Source: CAVPJW01 sp963705525 (GTDB lineage Bacteria > Acidobacteriota > Vicinamibacteria > Vicinamibacterales > CAVPJW01). From it: a stretch of DNA of 64,000 nt. The translations under genes were made by a program, and so were the position numbers. The stretch covers positions 1,550,001 to 1,614,000 of the forward strand of contig CAVPJW010000004.1 of assembly GCA_963705525.1 (NCBI GenBank), read 5' to 3'. Positions 22,062 through 30,887 of the stretch are shown here, piece after piece (the stretch's first letter is position 1; every line of letters begins with the position of its first letter). The notes below the pieces were generated by a model, which did no database searches, was not told the origin of the DNA, and saw only the letters and a list, made by a program, of their open reading frames with translations.

Positions 22062-23033
22062 TCAGGCACGCGCGCGTCTGGCACGCGCGGGCTTCCGCCG
22101 ACGTCCGAGCCGCTTGATGAGCGCCTTGTACTCGCGGATGAGCAGGTCGAGGTGGTTCTTCTCCTCTTCGGCGAACTCGAGGAAGATCTGCTTGCCTTCC
22201 GAGTCCTCGAAACGCTCGCCGTACCGCTTGAAGAAGCGATGCGACCCTCGTTCGCACCGGATGCCGATCAAGAGCGCCTGCTGATCGTTCGACGCCCTTG
22301 CTGAGCTGATCGGCGCCGTCGGCGAAGAGGCCGTTCGCCGCGCCCTTGAAGAAGAGAAACGTCGGCCTCGACTCGAGCTGGGGATCCTCGGCGAGCAGCT
22401 TCTTGTAGCGCGCCTCGAGCGTGCCGAGATGTTCCTTTTCTTCCTCGGCCAGCTTCTCGAAGACGCTTCGGCCGCGCGGATCCCGCGTGATTCGCGCGGC
22501 CCGCGTGTAGAACTCGAGCCCGCTTCGCTCGGTCGCAATCGCGATGCGAAGCGCGTCGCGCGCGAAGAGCATCTCGGTGGTGCCACCGTCGGACGTCGCC
22601 GGGTGTCCCGTGCGGCACTCTTCACACGTGCCGTAGATCTGCACGACGCTCTGCGCGCGCCGAAAAGTTCCTGCGCCGCGGCGACTTCCTCGACGAGCGA
22701 CTCGATGTCCGAGCTCAGGAACTCGAACGACCTGTTGCAGGTCTTGCAGATGAGATGGTAGTGCCGCGGATGCCGATAGGAATGCTCGAAGCGGAAGCGG
22801 CCTTCACCGAAATCGACCTTGCGCGCGATGCCGGCGTCGACCATCCACTGGAGCGTCCGATACACGGTCGCCCGGCTGATGCGATGGTCTTCCCGTCGAA
22901 TGAGATCGACGAGATCGTCGGCGGTGAGGTGACCCTCCTGACGAAGGAACACGTTCAGGATGAGATCGCGCTTGCTGGAGCGCTTCCCGCCAGCGGGGCG
23001 CAAACGATCGAGATCGGGCAGAGTTGCGGGCAT
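22062..23033 (-). CDS. Fur-family regulator fused to a rubrerythrin-like diiron domain (two frame breaks)
   Basis: Residues 1 to about 120 are a Fur-type repressor: winged helix (HLTADDLVDLIRREDH, ISRATVYRTLQWMVDAG), then HYHLICKTCNRSFEF and, in another frame, VVQIYGTCEECRT, which together give the two structural CxxC pairs. The same frame continues without a stop into a four-helix ferritin-like domain with two E-x-x-H motifs (EEEKEHL and, further on, EEEKNHL). Reading it needs two single-base corrections: a missing T in CTTTTC near 22668 and one extra base near 22298. Together they restore one protein of about 320 aa. A fused metal sensor and diiron protein would couple iron or peroxide chemistry to DNA binding; that role is inference. 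Confidence 0.75.
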   Translation of the reverse strand: MPATLPDLDRLRPAGGKRSSKRDLILNVFLRQEGHLTADDLVDLIRREDHRISRATVYRTLQWMVDAGIARKVDFGEGRFRFEHSYRHPRHYHLICKTCNRSFEFLSSDIESLVEEVAAAQELFGARRASCRSTARVKSAARDTRRRPTVAPPRCSSRATRFASRLRPSEAGSSSTRGPRESRGIRAAEASSRSWPRKKRNISARSRRATRSCSPRIPSSSRGRRFSSSRARRTASSPTAPISSARASNDQQALLIGIRCERGSHRFFKRYGERFEDSEGKQIFLEFAEEEKNHLDLLIREYKALIKRLGRRRKPARARRARA

Positions 23034-23108
23034 GACCGCGGACGTCACGAACCTGACGTGGACGACAAGCCGCGGACCGTCAACGCTGAACTGTCAGCGG
23101 AACGCGGA

Positions 23109-23465
23109 TTAGTGGCTGTGGCCGGCCGCCGCACCTTCGCCGTCAACCGTGAACGATTGGCCGCAGCCACACGTGGAGACCGCGTTCGGGTTCTTGATGG
23201 TGAACCCGCCCCCCGTGACGGTTTCGACGAAATCGACTTCCGCGCCCTTGAGATACCTGATGCTGACCGGATCGACGTAGAGCTTGATGCCGTTCGACTC
23301 GAATACCTGGTCGGCGACCCCGCCATCTTCTTCGATCATCAGACCGTATTGAAAACCAGAACAGCCGCCTCCCTGCACGAACACCCGGAGACCGCTTCCC
23401 AGCTTGTTCTCCTCGGCCAGCAGTTCGGTAATCTTCGTCGCGGCGGTTTCAGACACCTGAATCAT
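23109..23465 (-). CDS. erpA: ErpA/IscA-type iron-sulfur carrier
   Basis: 118 aa A-type carrier. The cluster-binding cysteines are in GGGCSGFQYG and the C-terminal STCGCGQSF, and the core YLKGAEVDFVE matches the family. It delivers Fe-S clusters to apo-enzymes in the cytoplasm. The acidic, His-ending tail (GAAAGHSH) is an addition. A TATAAT box lies about 45 bases upstream of the start and a 23-base palindrome just beyond it. It sits beside the Fur-rubrerythrin gene in the same direction. Confidence 0.9.
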   Translation of the reverse strand: MIQVSETAATKITELLAEENKLGSGLRVFVQGGGCSGFQYGLMIEEDGGVADQVFESNGIKLYVDPVSIRYLKGAEVDFVETVTGGGFTIKNPNAVSTCGCGQSFTVDGEGAAAGHSH

Positions 23466-23536
23466 TGCATCTCACTCCTGGGTACGTTTGGCGCGTGGTT
23501 ACCCAATAATTATATCGGATTGAGGCCCTGGGAGCT

Positions 23537-23559
23537 TCTACTGGTTCCGGACCAGTAGA
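23537..23559. promoter_or_regulatory. Palindromic operator candidate between erpA and fdhE
   Basis: TCTACTGGT-TCCGG-ACCAGTAGA, nine-base perfect arms. It overlaps the expected -35 zone for the erpA promoter (TATAAT at 23509-23514 on the minus strand) and lies about 70 bases before fdhE. No T run follows, so a terminator is less likely. Confidence 0.45.
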
Positions 23560-23630
23560 CAGGCCAAGAATTGCCCGGATTATGGGCTGTCGGGCGGGCC
23601 TGACGGTGCCCAGGGACAAGAGACCCACCG

Positions 23631-24533
23631 ATGACTGTGATGGCTGCCCGTCTCCTCGACCTGGCCCGCGCGCGCTGGCAGGAAATCCTGTCCGAGCGAC
23701 CGGATCTGGAACCCGCCGTGGCGCTCCAACGGTCGCTGCTCGCTCGCGTCACCCACAGTGCCGAAGAGCTGGAGCGTACCGGCGCCGCAGACCTTGGGTT
23801 CCCCGCATCCTATTTGACGCGCAAGCTCGAGCGCGGGATTCCGATGCTGAACGGCGAATCGGTCCCCATACCGGTCGCGCGCCTCGCGCCGCGCCTGACC
23901 GAGCACGCGCTCGATCTCGCCGAAGGAGGCGCAGGCGACGCGGCACGTCATGTGGCAGAGGCCATCACGTCGGGACGAATCGAGCCAGGATCGCTTCTGG
24001 CAGCGTCGCTCGCGCGGAACCAGCAGGCCGTGCGTCTGGCGTCGAATCAGATCGGGCTCTCTGCCGACTTGCTGTGGCTCGTCGGAGAGCTGGCGGTCAG
24101 TCCCTTCGCCCATCTCGTGAGCGTGTCGTTTGGCGCGACGATCACAACAGCCAGTCCGAACGGATTCGGCCACGTCTGGGACCGCGGCTACTGTCCGACC
24201 TGCGGGTCGTGGCCCGCGCTCGCCGAACTCACGGCAGACGGCCGAGTCGTCGCCTGCTCGTTCTGTTCAACGACCTGGCAGCCAGGACATCGCTGCACGT
24301 ACTGCCGGGAGGATGGAGAAGCGTTTGTGATCCTGGCACCGAACGCGGACCACCCGGAGCGACTGCTGGAACTCTGCGGAAGCTGCCGCGGATATCTCAA
24401 GGCCATCAGCGTCAGCGCACCGGTCGGGTTCCCTCTCGTGGCCGTCGAGGATCTGGCCACCATCGACCTCGACCAGAAAGCCATGGCGCGTGGATTTCAT
24501 CGCCCCGACATGCCGGTGTCCTATCCGACCTGA
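23631..24533 (+). CDS. fdhE: FdhE-type formate dehydrogenase accessory protein
   Basis: 300 aa. The C-terminal half carries the FdhE zinc/iron knuckles: CPTCGSWP, CSFCSTTW, CTYCRED and CGSCRGYLK. FdhE binds the formate dehydrogenase catalytic subunit and helps its maturation before Tat export. No fdh structural genes are in the window, but the tRNA-Sec and molybdopterin genes fit a selenium/molybdenum formate dehydrogenase elsewhere. Its last 13 bases overlap the convergent fumarase gene. A start three codons later (MAARLL) is equally possible. Confidence 0.82.
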   Translation: MTVMAARLLDLARARWQEILSERPDLEPAVALQRSLLARVTHSAEELERTGAADLGFPASYLTRKLERGIPMLNGESVPIPVARLAPRLTEHALDLAEGGAGDAARHVAEAITSGRIEPGSLLAASLARNQQAVRLASNQIGLSADLLWLVGELAVSPFAHLVSVSFGATITTASPNGFGHVWDRGYCPTCGSWPALAELTADGRVVACSFCSTTWQPGHRCTYCREDGEAFVILAPNADHPERLLELCGSCRGYLKAISVSAPVGFPLVAVEDLATIDLDQKAMARGFHRPDMPVSYPT

Positions 24534-26048
24534 CCTTCGAGCGCGGCGAGGCGCTCTCCGGACTCTGCTTCGAGGTCCTTGTGCAGGCTGTTGCCGTGCG
24601 CGTCCATGGTGACGATCGCCGGAAAATCTCGAACCGTGAGATGCCACATGGCTTCCGGCGTCCCAAACTCGAGCAGTGAGACACCCGTCACCTCGGTGAT
24701 GCATCGCGCGTAGAACTGCGCCGCGCCGCCAATCGCGTTCAGGTAGACGGCACCGTGCTCGCGCAGTGCCGCCAGCGTCTTCGCGCCCATTCCGCCCTTC
24801 CCCATCACGATCCGGACGCCGCAACGCTTGATGATGTCGGCCTGATACGGTTCTTCACGAATGCTCGTCGTCGGTCCAGCCGCCGTTACCCGCCATCGAT
24901 CGCCGTCCTTGGCCACGACGGGTCCACAGTGGTACAGCGCAGCGCCACTCAAGTCGACCGGCGGCTGGTGCTTCATCAGGTGCGCGTGCACCGCATCGCG
25001 ACCCGTGAATGCCGGGCCCGACAGCAGCACGACGTCGCCGACCTTCAGCGCTCGAATGGCGGCGTCTGTCGTCGGAGTGGCGATGGCCACTTCCCGGCCC
25101 GTGCGCACGAACCCCTCCCGATCGATCATCGGGATAATCGGTTGAGACGGATCGCGGTAGATCCATTCCTGGATGGCGCCCGTCGGCTGCATCGAGACGA
25201 ACTCCAAGCCGACGAAAAGCCCAGCAGTCGTACGCAACCGACACGAAGAAGCTTGCGGGCAGTCGGTTGAGCGCGGTGATTTTGCACCCGATCAACGTCA
25301 CCTTTCCGCCGAAACCCATCGTGCCGATGCCGAGATCGTTGACGCTGCCCATGATGCCGGCTTCTAGCGCGGCGAGCCGCTGATCCGGATTGACGTCATC
25401 GAGCGTGCGAAACAGCTGTTCCTTGGCTGCCACGTACCCGGCGGTCCGATCGCCGCCGATGCACACGCCGACCGCGCCCGGGCTGCAGCCCTTTCCCTGC
25501 GCCTGCCACACCGCGTGAAGGATGCACTTCCGCACGCCGTCGAGCGTTCGATCGGCGCGACCGAGGTGCGCGAGCTCACACGGAAGTGAGTATTGCGCGT
25601 TCATGTTCTCGCAGCCGCCGCCCTTGAGGATCAGCTTTACCTCGATGTCATCGCGCTCCCACTGTTCGAAGTGCACGATCGGCGTTCCCGGCCCCAGGTT
25701 ATCGCCCGAGTTGGAGCCGTCGATCGAATCGACCGAGTTGGGACGGAGCTTGCCGCGTCTGGTCGCTTCCCGCACGGCCTCACGGATCACCTGCTTCATC
25801 CAGATCTGATTGGCGCCGACCGGCGCCTTGACCTCGAACGTGGGCATGCCCGTGTCCTGGCAGATCGCGCCCTCGCACTCCGTCGCCTGGTCGATGTTCT
25901 GCGCGATGACCGTGAGCGCCTGAGACGCACGCGTGTTGGGCGGCTCGGTGTCCAGCGCCAGTTTCATGGCGGCCCTGACATCGGGAGGCAGGTTCGTGGA
26001 CGTCGCAACCAGGAGCTCAAGGACGCTGTCGTGAAAGGCAGGCAACAT
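24521..26048 (-). CDS. Class I (Fe-S) fumarate hydratase, frameshifted
   Basis: Interconverts fumarate and malate in the TCA cycle. The N-terminal part is the alpha domain, with cluster cysteines in AICQDTGMPTFE, CENMNAQYS and KGCSPGAVGV; the C-terminal part is the beta domain (VGDVVLLSGPAFTGRDAVH, GKGGMGAKT). One frame ends its good sequence at VAYDCWAFRRLGV, and the next frame resumes with GAIQEWIYRDPSQPIIP. One extra base in GACGGGCGCC near 25175 explains the break. Restored length is about 508 aa, normal for the family. A TATACT box sits seven bases before the ATG. It diverges from the aspartase gene, another fumarate enzyme. Confidence 0.88.
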
Positions 26049-26133
26049 ACTGGAGAGTATAATCTTAGAGAGTCTGCCGAGATCCTGCCGCGGCTGCATC
26101 GCCCTGCTCCGTGCCCGCTGGGACTGAGAGACC

Positions 26134-27543
26134 GTGACCTACCGAATCGAACGCGACGCCCTCGGCGAACGCGAGGTGCCCGGCGAGGCGTACTACGGGA
26201 TTCAGACCCTCCGCGCCGCCGAGAACTTTCCCGTGAGCGGTCTGCGCGCGCCGGAAGCCCTGGTGTCGTCGACGATGCTCGTCAAGAAGGCGGCGGCCGA
26301 AGCCAACGCCGCCCTCGGCCGCTTGAAGGGCGACGTGGCTCGCGCGATCATCCAGGCCGCCGACGAGGTGCTGAGCGGGAGTCTTCGTGATCAGTTCATC
26401 GTGGACGTGTACCAGGCGGGCGCAGGAACGTCTCACAACATGAACGCCAACGAAGTGCTGGCCAATCGCGCGGCGGAGATTCTTGGCGGTGCGCGGGGCG
26501 ACTACGCGCGCGTCCATCCGAACGATCACGTCAACATGGGCCAGTCCACGAACGACGTGTATCCGACGGCGCTACGACTCGCGCTCCTGCGCGAAGCGCC
26601 GGGCCTGGCGGCATCGGGCCGACAGCTGGCTGCGGCCTTCGACCGCAAGGCCAGGGAATTTGGCGCCATCCTGAAAGTCGGCCGGACTCACCTGCAGGAC
26701 GCCGTGCCGATGACACTCGGACAGGAGTTTGGCGGCTACGCGGCCTGCCTCCAGCACGGTGTGGACGATCTCGAGCGAAGCGCCAGGCAACTGGAGGAGC
26801 TCAACCTCGGCGCCTCGGCTGTCGGAACGGGCCTCAATGCCGGCTCCGACTTCAGCGCCGCCACCGTCGAACAGCTGTCGCGCTATACGGGTCTGGAATT
26901 GAAACCCGCCGCAAATCTCTTCCGCGTCACGCAGAGCATGGGCGACGTGCTCGCGTACTCTGGTACGATGCGGCGGCTGGCCGTGGAGCTCGGAAAGATC
27001 GCGAGCGATCTGCGCCTGCTCAGCATGGGACCGCGCGCAGGAATCTCGGAGGTGACGCTGCCGGCGGTCCAACCCGGATCGTCGATCATGCCCGGCAAGA
27101 TCAATCCATCAGTCCCCGAGATGGTGAACCAGGTCTGCTTTCAGGTGCTCGGCTGCGACACCACTGTGATGCTGGCCGCCGAAGCCGGCCAGTTGGAATT
27201 GAACGTCATGATGCCGGTCATCGCCTGGAACGTCCTGCACGCCTCGACGATCCTGCGGCAGGCGATGACCATTCTTCGTCTTCGGACGGTGGACGGCATC
27301 GTGGCCAACGCCAACAGGAGCCGCGAACTTCTTGACCGGAGCACGGCGGTGGCCACCGCCCTCAGCCCCTACCTTGGCTACGCGGTCACGGCCGAGATCG
27401 CGAAAGCAGCCGTCGAGTCCGGTCGCTCCATCCGTGAGATTGTCCTCGAGCGGAAGTTGATGGAACCCTCGCGTCTCGACAAGATCCTATCGCCCGAGGC
27501 GATGACTCGCCCGGGAGTGGTCGGAGATCCTGAGCGACGATGA
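26134..27543 (+). CDS. aspA: Aspartate ammonia-lyase
   Basis: 469 aa, GTG start. Opening YRIERDALGEREVPGEAYYGIQT and the family signature GSSIMPGKINPSVPEMVNQV, whose flexible loop contains the catalytic Ser, place it in the aspartase/fumarase superfamily. The following sequence LAAEAGQLELNVMMPVIAWN is closer to AspA than to FumC. It would convert aspartate to fumarate and ammonia. The divergent neighbour is fumarase, so together they feed aspartate carbon to malate. Its stop overlaps the next gene by four bases (ATGA). Confidence 0.87.
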   Translation: MTYRIERDALGEREVPGEAYYGIQTLRAAENFPVSGLRAPEALVSSTMLVKKAAAEANAALGRLKGDVARAIIQAADEVLSGSLRDQFIVDVYQAGAGTSHNMNANEVLANRAAEILGGARGDYARVHPNDHVNMGQSTNDVYPTALRLALLREAPGLAASGRQLAAAFDRKAREFGAILKVGRTHLQDAVPMTLGQEFGGYAACLQHGVDDLERSARQLEELNLGASAVGTGLNAGSDFSAATVEQLSRYTGLELKPAANLFRVTQSMGDVLAYSGTMRRLAVELGKIASDLRLLSMGPRAGISEVTLPAVQPGSSIMPGKINPSVPEMVNQVCFQVLGCDTTVMLAAEAGQLELNVMMPVIAWNVLHASTILRQAMTILRLRTVDGIVANANRSRELLDRSTAVATALSPYLGYAVTAEIAKAAVESGRSIREIVLERKLMEPSRLDKILSPEAMTRPGVVGDPERR

Positions 27544-28193
27544 CGCTCTTTTTCCGTCTCGTCGTTTTTTCAATTGCCTTGCTGATACCGGTCGCGGGCG
27601 TTGGCCAGGTGCGACCTTCGCCCAGCCGTCTCTTCGCACCCGAAGATCTGGGGCTCCTCGACAGCCGCGATCGCGAGACCTGGCAGAAGCCCGACCTGAT
27701 CATGGATGCACTCGGCATCGCCGATGGCGCGGTCGTGGCGGATCTTGGCTCTGGCAGCGGCTGGTTCACCGTGCGGCTCGCGAGGCGCGTCGGACCGAAC
27801 GGGTTGGTGTACGCGGTCGATGTGCAGCGGCCGATGATTGAAGCGACCGGGCGGCGCGTGGAGCGCGAAGGCTTCAAGAACGTGCGCACGATCCTGGGGC
27901 AACCGAACGATCCATTGCTGCCTGACGCGTCGTTCGATGCGGTCATGATCGTGGATACCTACCGAGAGGTCGTCAGCCCCGTCGCGCTCCTGCGAAACCT
28001 GACGCGGGCCTTGAAGCCGCAGGGAAGAATCGGGATCGTGGACTACAAGAAGGCCGGCGGAGGGCCCGGCCCGTCGCCAAAGGAGCGGATCGATCCTGAT
28101 GCGATCGTGCGGGACGTCGAAACGGCAGGTCTGAGGCTCATTCGCCGCGAAACCTTCCTGCCCTATCAGTTTCTCCTGATTGTCGGGAAGTAG
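27540..28193 (+). CDS. Exported class I SAM-dependent methyltransferase-like protein
   Basis: 217 aa. The N-terminus is a Sec signal peptide (FFRLVVFSIALLIPVAGVGQ). The rest is a Rossmann methyltransferase: motif I VADLGSGSGWFTVRLA, then VYAVDVQRPM and FDAVMIVDTY. SAM is not expected in the periplasm, so either the signal acts as a membrane anchor with the enzyme inside, or the fold has another role. It is translationally coupled to aspartase. Target unknown. Confidence 0.8.
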   Translation: MTLFFRLVVFSIALLIPVAGVGQVRPSPSRLFAPEDLGLLDSRDRETWQKPDLIMDALGIADGAVVADLGSGSGWFTVRLARRVGPNGLVYAVDVQRPMIEATGRRVEREGFKNVRTILGQPNDPLLPDASFDAVMIVDTYREVVSPVALLRNLTRALKPQGRIGIVDYKKAGGGPGPSPKERIDPDAIVRDVETAGLRLIRRETFLPYQFLLIVGK

Positions 28194-28250
28194 GCTGGCC
28201 GGGACGGCCAACGGCGCGCGCGTCGCCCGCAATCGCGATCCGAAATTCGT

Positions 28251-29048
28251 ATGAGAACCGCACTGACGATCGCCGGCAGCGACTCGGGCGGCGGCGCCGG
28301 CATTCAGGCCGACCTGAAGACGTTCGCGGCTCATGGTGTGTTCGGTACGTCCGCGTTGACCGCGATCACGGCTCAGAACACGGTCGGCGTCACCGACGCG
28401 TTCGCGCTGTCGGCCGATCTGGTCATCGCGCAGATGGAGACGGTGGCTGCCGACATCGAGATCCACGCGGCGAAGACCGGCATGCTGGCGACGGCGGCGA
28501 TTGTCGAGGCGGTGGCCGCCACCGTTCAAGAGCTCGACCTGCCGCACCTCGTGGTCGATCCGGTCATGGTTGCCAAGAGCGGCGACCGCCTGCTCGACGC
28601 CGACGCCGTGGGCGCCATCAAGACGGAGCTCCTCAAGCGCGCTCATCTCGTCACGCCGAACGCGATGGAGGCGAGCGTCCTCGCTGACATATCGGTGTCG
28701 TCACTCACCGACGCCGTCGAGGCGGCGCGACGGATCCACGACCTCGGGGCGAGGGCGGTGATCGTCAAGGGCGGACATCTCGAAGAACGTGACGTCGTCG
28801 ATGTGCTCTACGACGGCCACCAGATTCGTCAGTTCAGAGCCGAACGAATCGATACACGAAATACTCATGGAACGGGCTGCACATTCTCGGCCGCCATCGC
28901 CGCCAATCTCGCGCTTGGACTCGAGCTCGGCGAGGCCGTGGCGCGCGCCAAGGAATACGTGACGGGCGCGATTCTGCACGGTCTGTCAATCGGCCGGGGC
29001 CACGGACCGCTCGACCACTTCTGGAAGGGGCTCTGCGGCCGCCCTTGA
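28251..29048 (+). CDS. thiD: Hydroxymethylpyrimidine/phosphomethylpyrimidine kinase
   Basis: 265 aa ribokinase-fold kinase of thiamine synthesis, phosphorylating HMP and then HMP-P. Family landmarks are TIAGSDSGGGAGIQADLKTF at the start, VVDPVMVAKSG, VTPNAMEASVL and the C-terminal active-site NTHGTGCTFSAAI. Length is normal. The moaE promoter box begins directly at its stop codon, so the two genes are adjacent but probably separately expressed. Confidence 0.95.
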   Translation: MRTALTIAGSDSGGGAGIQADLKTFAAHGVFGTSALTAITAQNTVGVTDAFALSADLVIAQMETVAADIEIHAAKTGMLATAAIVEAVAATVQELDLPHLVVDPVMVAKSGDRLLDADAVGAIKTELLKRAHLVTPNAMEASVLADISVSSLTDAVEAARRIHDLGARAVIVKGGHLEERDVVDVLYDGHQIRQFRAERIDTRNTHGTGCTFSAAIAANLALGLELGEAVARAKEYVTGAILHGLSIGRGHGPLDHFWKGLCGRP

Positions 29049-29060
29049 TATACTTTTGAA

Positions 29061-29546
29061 ATGGCCCGAGCGCTGGTGGCCGTGACCTCGGATCCTCTGG
29101 ATCTCGAGTCGCTGACGCGGTATGTCGGGTCGTACGATCCGGGGGCACACGGCGCGGTGGCTTCGTTTCTCGGGATCGTCCGCGGCGAGAATATGGGGCG
29201 CCGCGTCACGCATCTGGAGTACGAGGCATACGAGCCGCTGGCGATCCGAGTGCTCGAACAGATTCTGGCCGAAGCCTCAGGGCGCTGGCCCGCTTCGCGC
29301 CTCGCGATTCATCATCGCATTGGTCGCCTGGCCATCGGTGAAGCGAGCGTGGCGATCGCGGCGGCATCTCCTCATCGGGCTGACGCGTTTGCGGCCTGCC
29401 GCTACGCCATCGAACGGGTCAAGCAGATCGCGCCCGTCTGGAAGCATGAGTTCTTCGAGGGCGGCGATGCGTGGATCGAAGGGGCGGTCGCCAATCCGGA
29501 CGATGAGGCGGCGCGAGAGGACGCGTTCAGGAAGGCATGCGCATAA
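29061..29546 (+). CDS. moaE: Molybdopterin synthase catalytic subunit
   Basis: 161 aa. Conserved MoaE segments: GAVASFLGIVRGENMG, LEYEAYEPLA, HRIGRLAIGEASVAIA and the catalytic VKQIAPVWKHEFFEGG. With MoaD it inserts sulfur into precursor Z. The TTGATATACT box (extended -10) ends six bases before the ATG and no Shine-Dalgarno is present, suggesting a leaderless message. MoaD follows with a 10-base overlap, in the reverse of the common MoaD-MoaE order. Confidence 0.93.
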   Translation: MARALVAVTSDPLDLESLTRYVGSYDPGAHGAVASFLGIVRGENMGRRVTHLEYEAYEPLAIRVLEQILAEASGRWPASRLAIHHRIGRLAIGEASVAIAAASPHRADAFAACRYAIERVKQIAPVWKHEFFEGGDAWIEGAVANPDDEAAREDAFRKACA

Positions 29547-29782
29547 CGGTGCGGCTGTTCGCTCGATTGAAGGACATCGCGGGCGCGCCCGAGCTCACGC
29601 GCGATGTGCCGTCGGGTGCGACCATCCGAACCGTGTGGCGCACGCTCGTCCGTGAATTTCCGGCGATGGCCGACTACGAACAAGCCGTCTCGAGCGCCGT
29701 CAATGCCACCTATTCGCGACAGGACCAGGTGGTCGCCGACGGTGATGAGGTCGCATTTCTGCCCCCCGTGTCGGGAGGCTGA
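29537..29782 (+). CDS. moaD: Molybdopterin synthase sulfur-carrier subunit
   Basis: 81 aa beta-grasp protein ending in PPVSGG; the C-terminal Gly-Gly is thiocarboxylated and supplies the sulfur. The opening RITVRLFARLKDIAGAPEL is typical. It overlaps moaE by ten bases, giving a fixed ratio of the two subunits. Confidence 0.92.
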   Translation: MRITVRLFARLKDIAGAPELTRDVPSGATIRTVWRTLVREFPAMADYEQAVSSAVNATYSRQDQVVADGDEVAFLPPVSGG

Positions 29783-29804
29783 GGCCGAGTAGAAGAGTGC
29801 AGGC

Positions 29805-30887
29805 ATGTTTGACAAGCTGAATGCCGTCGAGCAGCGTCATCAGGAGCTCCTGACCCGACTGGCCGATCCGGCCACGCAGGCCGACCCGTCCGAATACAGG
29901 AAGGCCGCGAAGGCGCTGTCCGAGATAGAGCCGCTCGTCGAGCGCTTCTCCGAGTACAAGCAAGTGGTCAAGGAAGTGGCGCAGACCGAGGAGCTCACCA
30001 GGTCGGGCGAAGCGGACCTGCGCGAGCTGGCGCATGAAGAGCTTCGATCGCTCGTCGACCGACGGGATCGATTGATCGGTGAGATCAAGGTGCTGCTGGT
30101 GCCGAAGGACCCGAACGACGAAAAAAACGTCGTGCTCGAGATCCGGGCCGGAACGGGCGGCGAGGAAGCGGCGCTCTTTGCGAGCGAGCTGTTCAGGATG
30201 TACAGCCGTTTCGCCGAGCGCCAGGGATGGCGGCTCGACGTCCTCTCCACCAGCGATTCGGGCACGGGCGGCATCAAGGAAGTCGTCGCCTCGATCGAGG
30301 GGCGCCAGGTGTATAGCCGGCTGAAGTACGAAAGCGGCGTGCACCGGGTCCAGCGCGTGCCGGCAACCGAAGCGAGCGGCCGGATCCACACGTCCACGGC
30401 GACGGTGGCCGTGCTGCCCGAGGCCGAAGAGGTGGACATCCACATCGACGCCAAGGACATCCGCGTCGACACCTTCTGCTCGAGCGGACCTGGCGGACAG
30501 AGCGTCAACACCACCTACTCGGCCGTCCGCATCACCCACATTCCCACCGGCGTCGTCGTGTCACAGCAGGATGAGAAATCGCAGATCAAGAACCGGGCAA
30601 AGGCCATGAAAGTGCTGCGGTCGCGTCTCTACGACATGGAGATGCGTAAGCAGCACGAAGCCATCGCGCGCGACCGGCGCAGCCAGGTGGGCACCGGCGA
30701 CCGCTCCGAGAAGATCCGAACCTACAACTTTCCGCAGAACCGCATCACGGATCACCGGGTGAATTTCACGACGCATCGGCTGGTGGAAGTCTTGAACGGC
30801 GATCTCTCGGAGCTGCTCGACCAGCTCATGGCCCACGATCAGTCCGAGCGCCTGAAGGAAGCGACGGCCGTCGAAGTCAGATCATGA
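29805..30887 (+). CDS. prfA: Peptide chain release factor 1
   Basis: 360 aa, normal length. The peptidyl-hydrolysis GGQ is in SSGPGGQSVNTTYSAV; the stop-codon tripeptide is PAT (RVPATEASGR), which identifies RF1 (UAA/UAG) rather than RF2. This matters because the organism also decodes UGA as selenocysteine, and RF1 does not compete there. It overlaps prmC by four bases; prmC encodes the methylase of the GGQ glutamine, so product and modifier are co-expressed. Confidence 0.97.
   Translation: MFDKLNAVEQRHQELLTRLADPATQADPSEYRKAAKALSEIEPLVERFSEYKQVVKEVAQTEELTRSGEADLRELAHEELRSLVDRRDRLIGEIKVLLVPKDPNDEKNVVLEIRAGTGGEEAALFASELFRMYSRFAERQGWRLDVLSTSDSGTGGIKEVVASIEGRQVYSRLKYESGVHRVQRVPATEASGRIHTSTATVAVLPEAEEVDIHIDAKDIRVDTFCSSGPGGQSVNTTYSAVRITHIPTGVVVSQQDEKSQIKNRAKAMKVLRSRLYDMEMRKQHEAIARDRRSQVGTGDRSEKIRTYNFPQNRITDHRVNFTTHRLVEVLNGDLSELLDQLMAHDQSERLKEATAVEVRS

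Noticed and set aside
22062..23048. One uninterrupted 328-residue protein in this single frame.
   Set aside because: Only the first and last thirds look like protein; the middle is Ser/Arg-rich out-of-frame sequence, while the ferritin-like sequence lies in a neighbouring frame.
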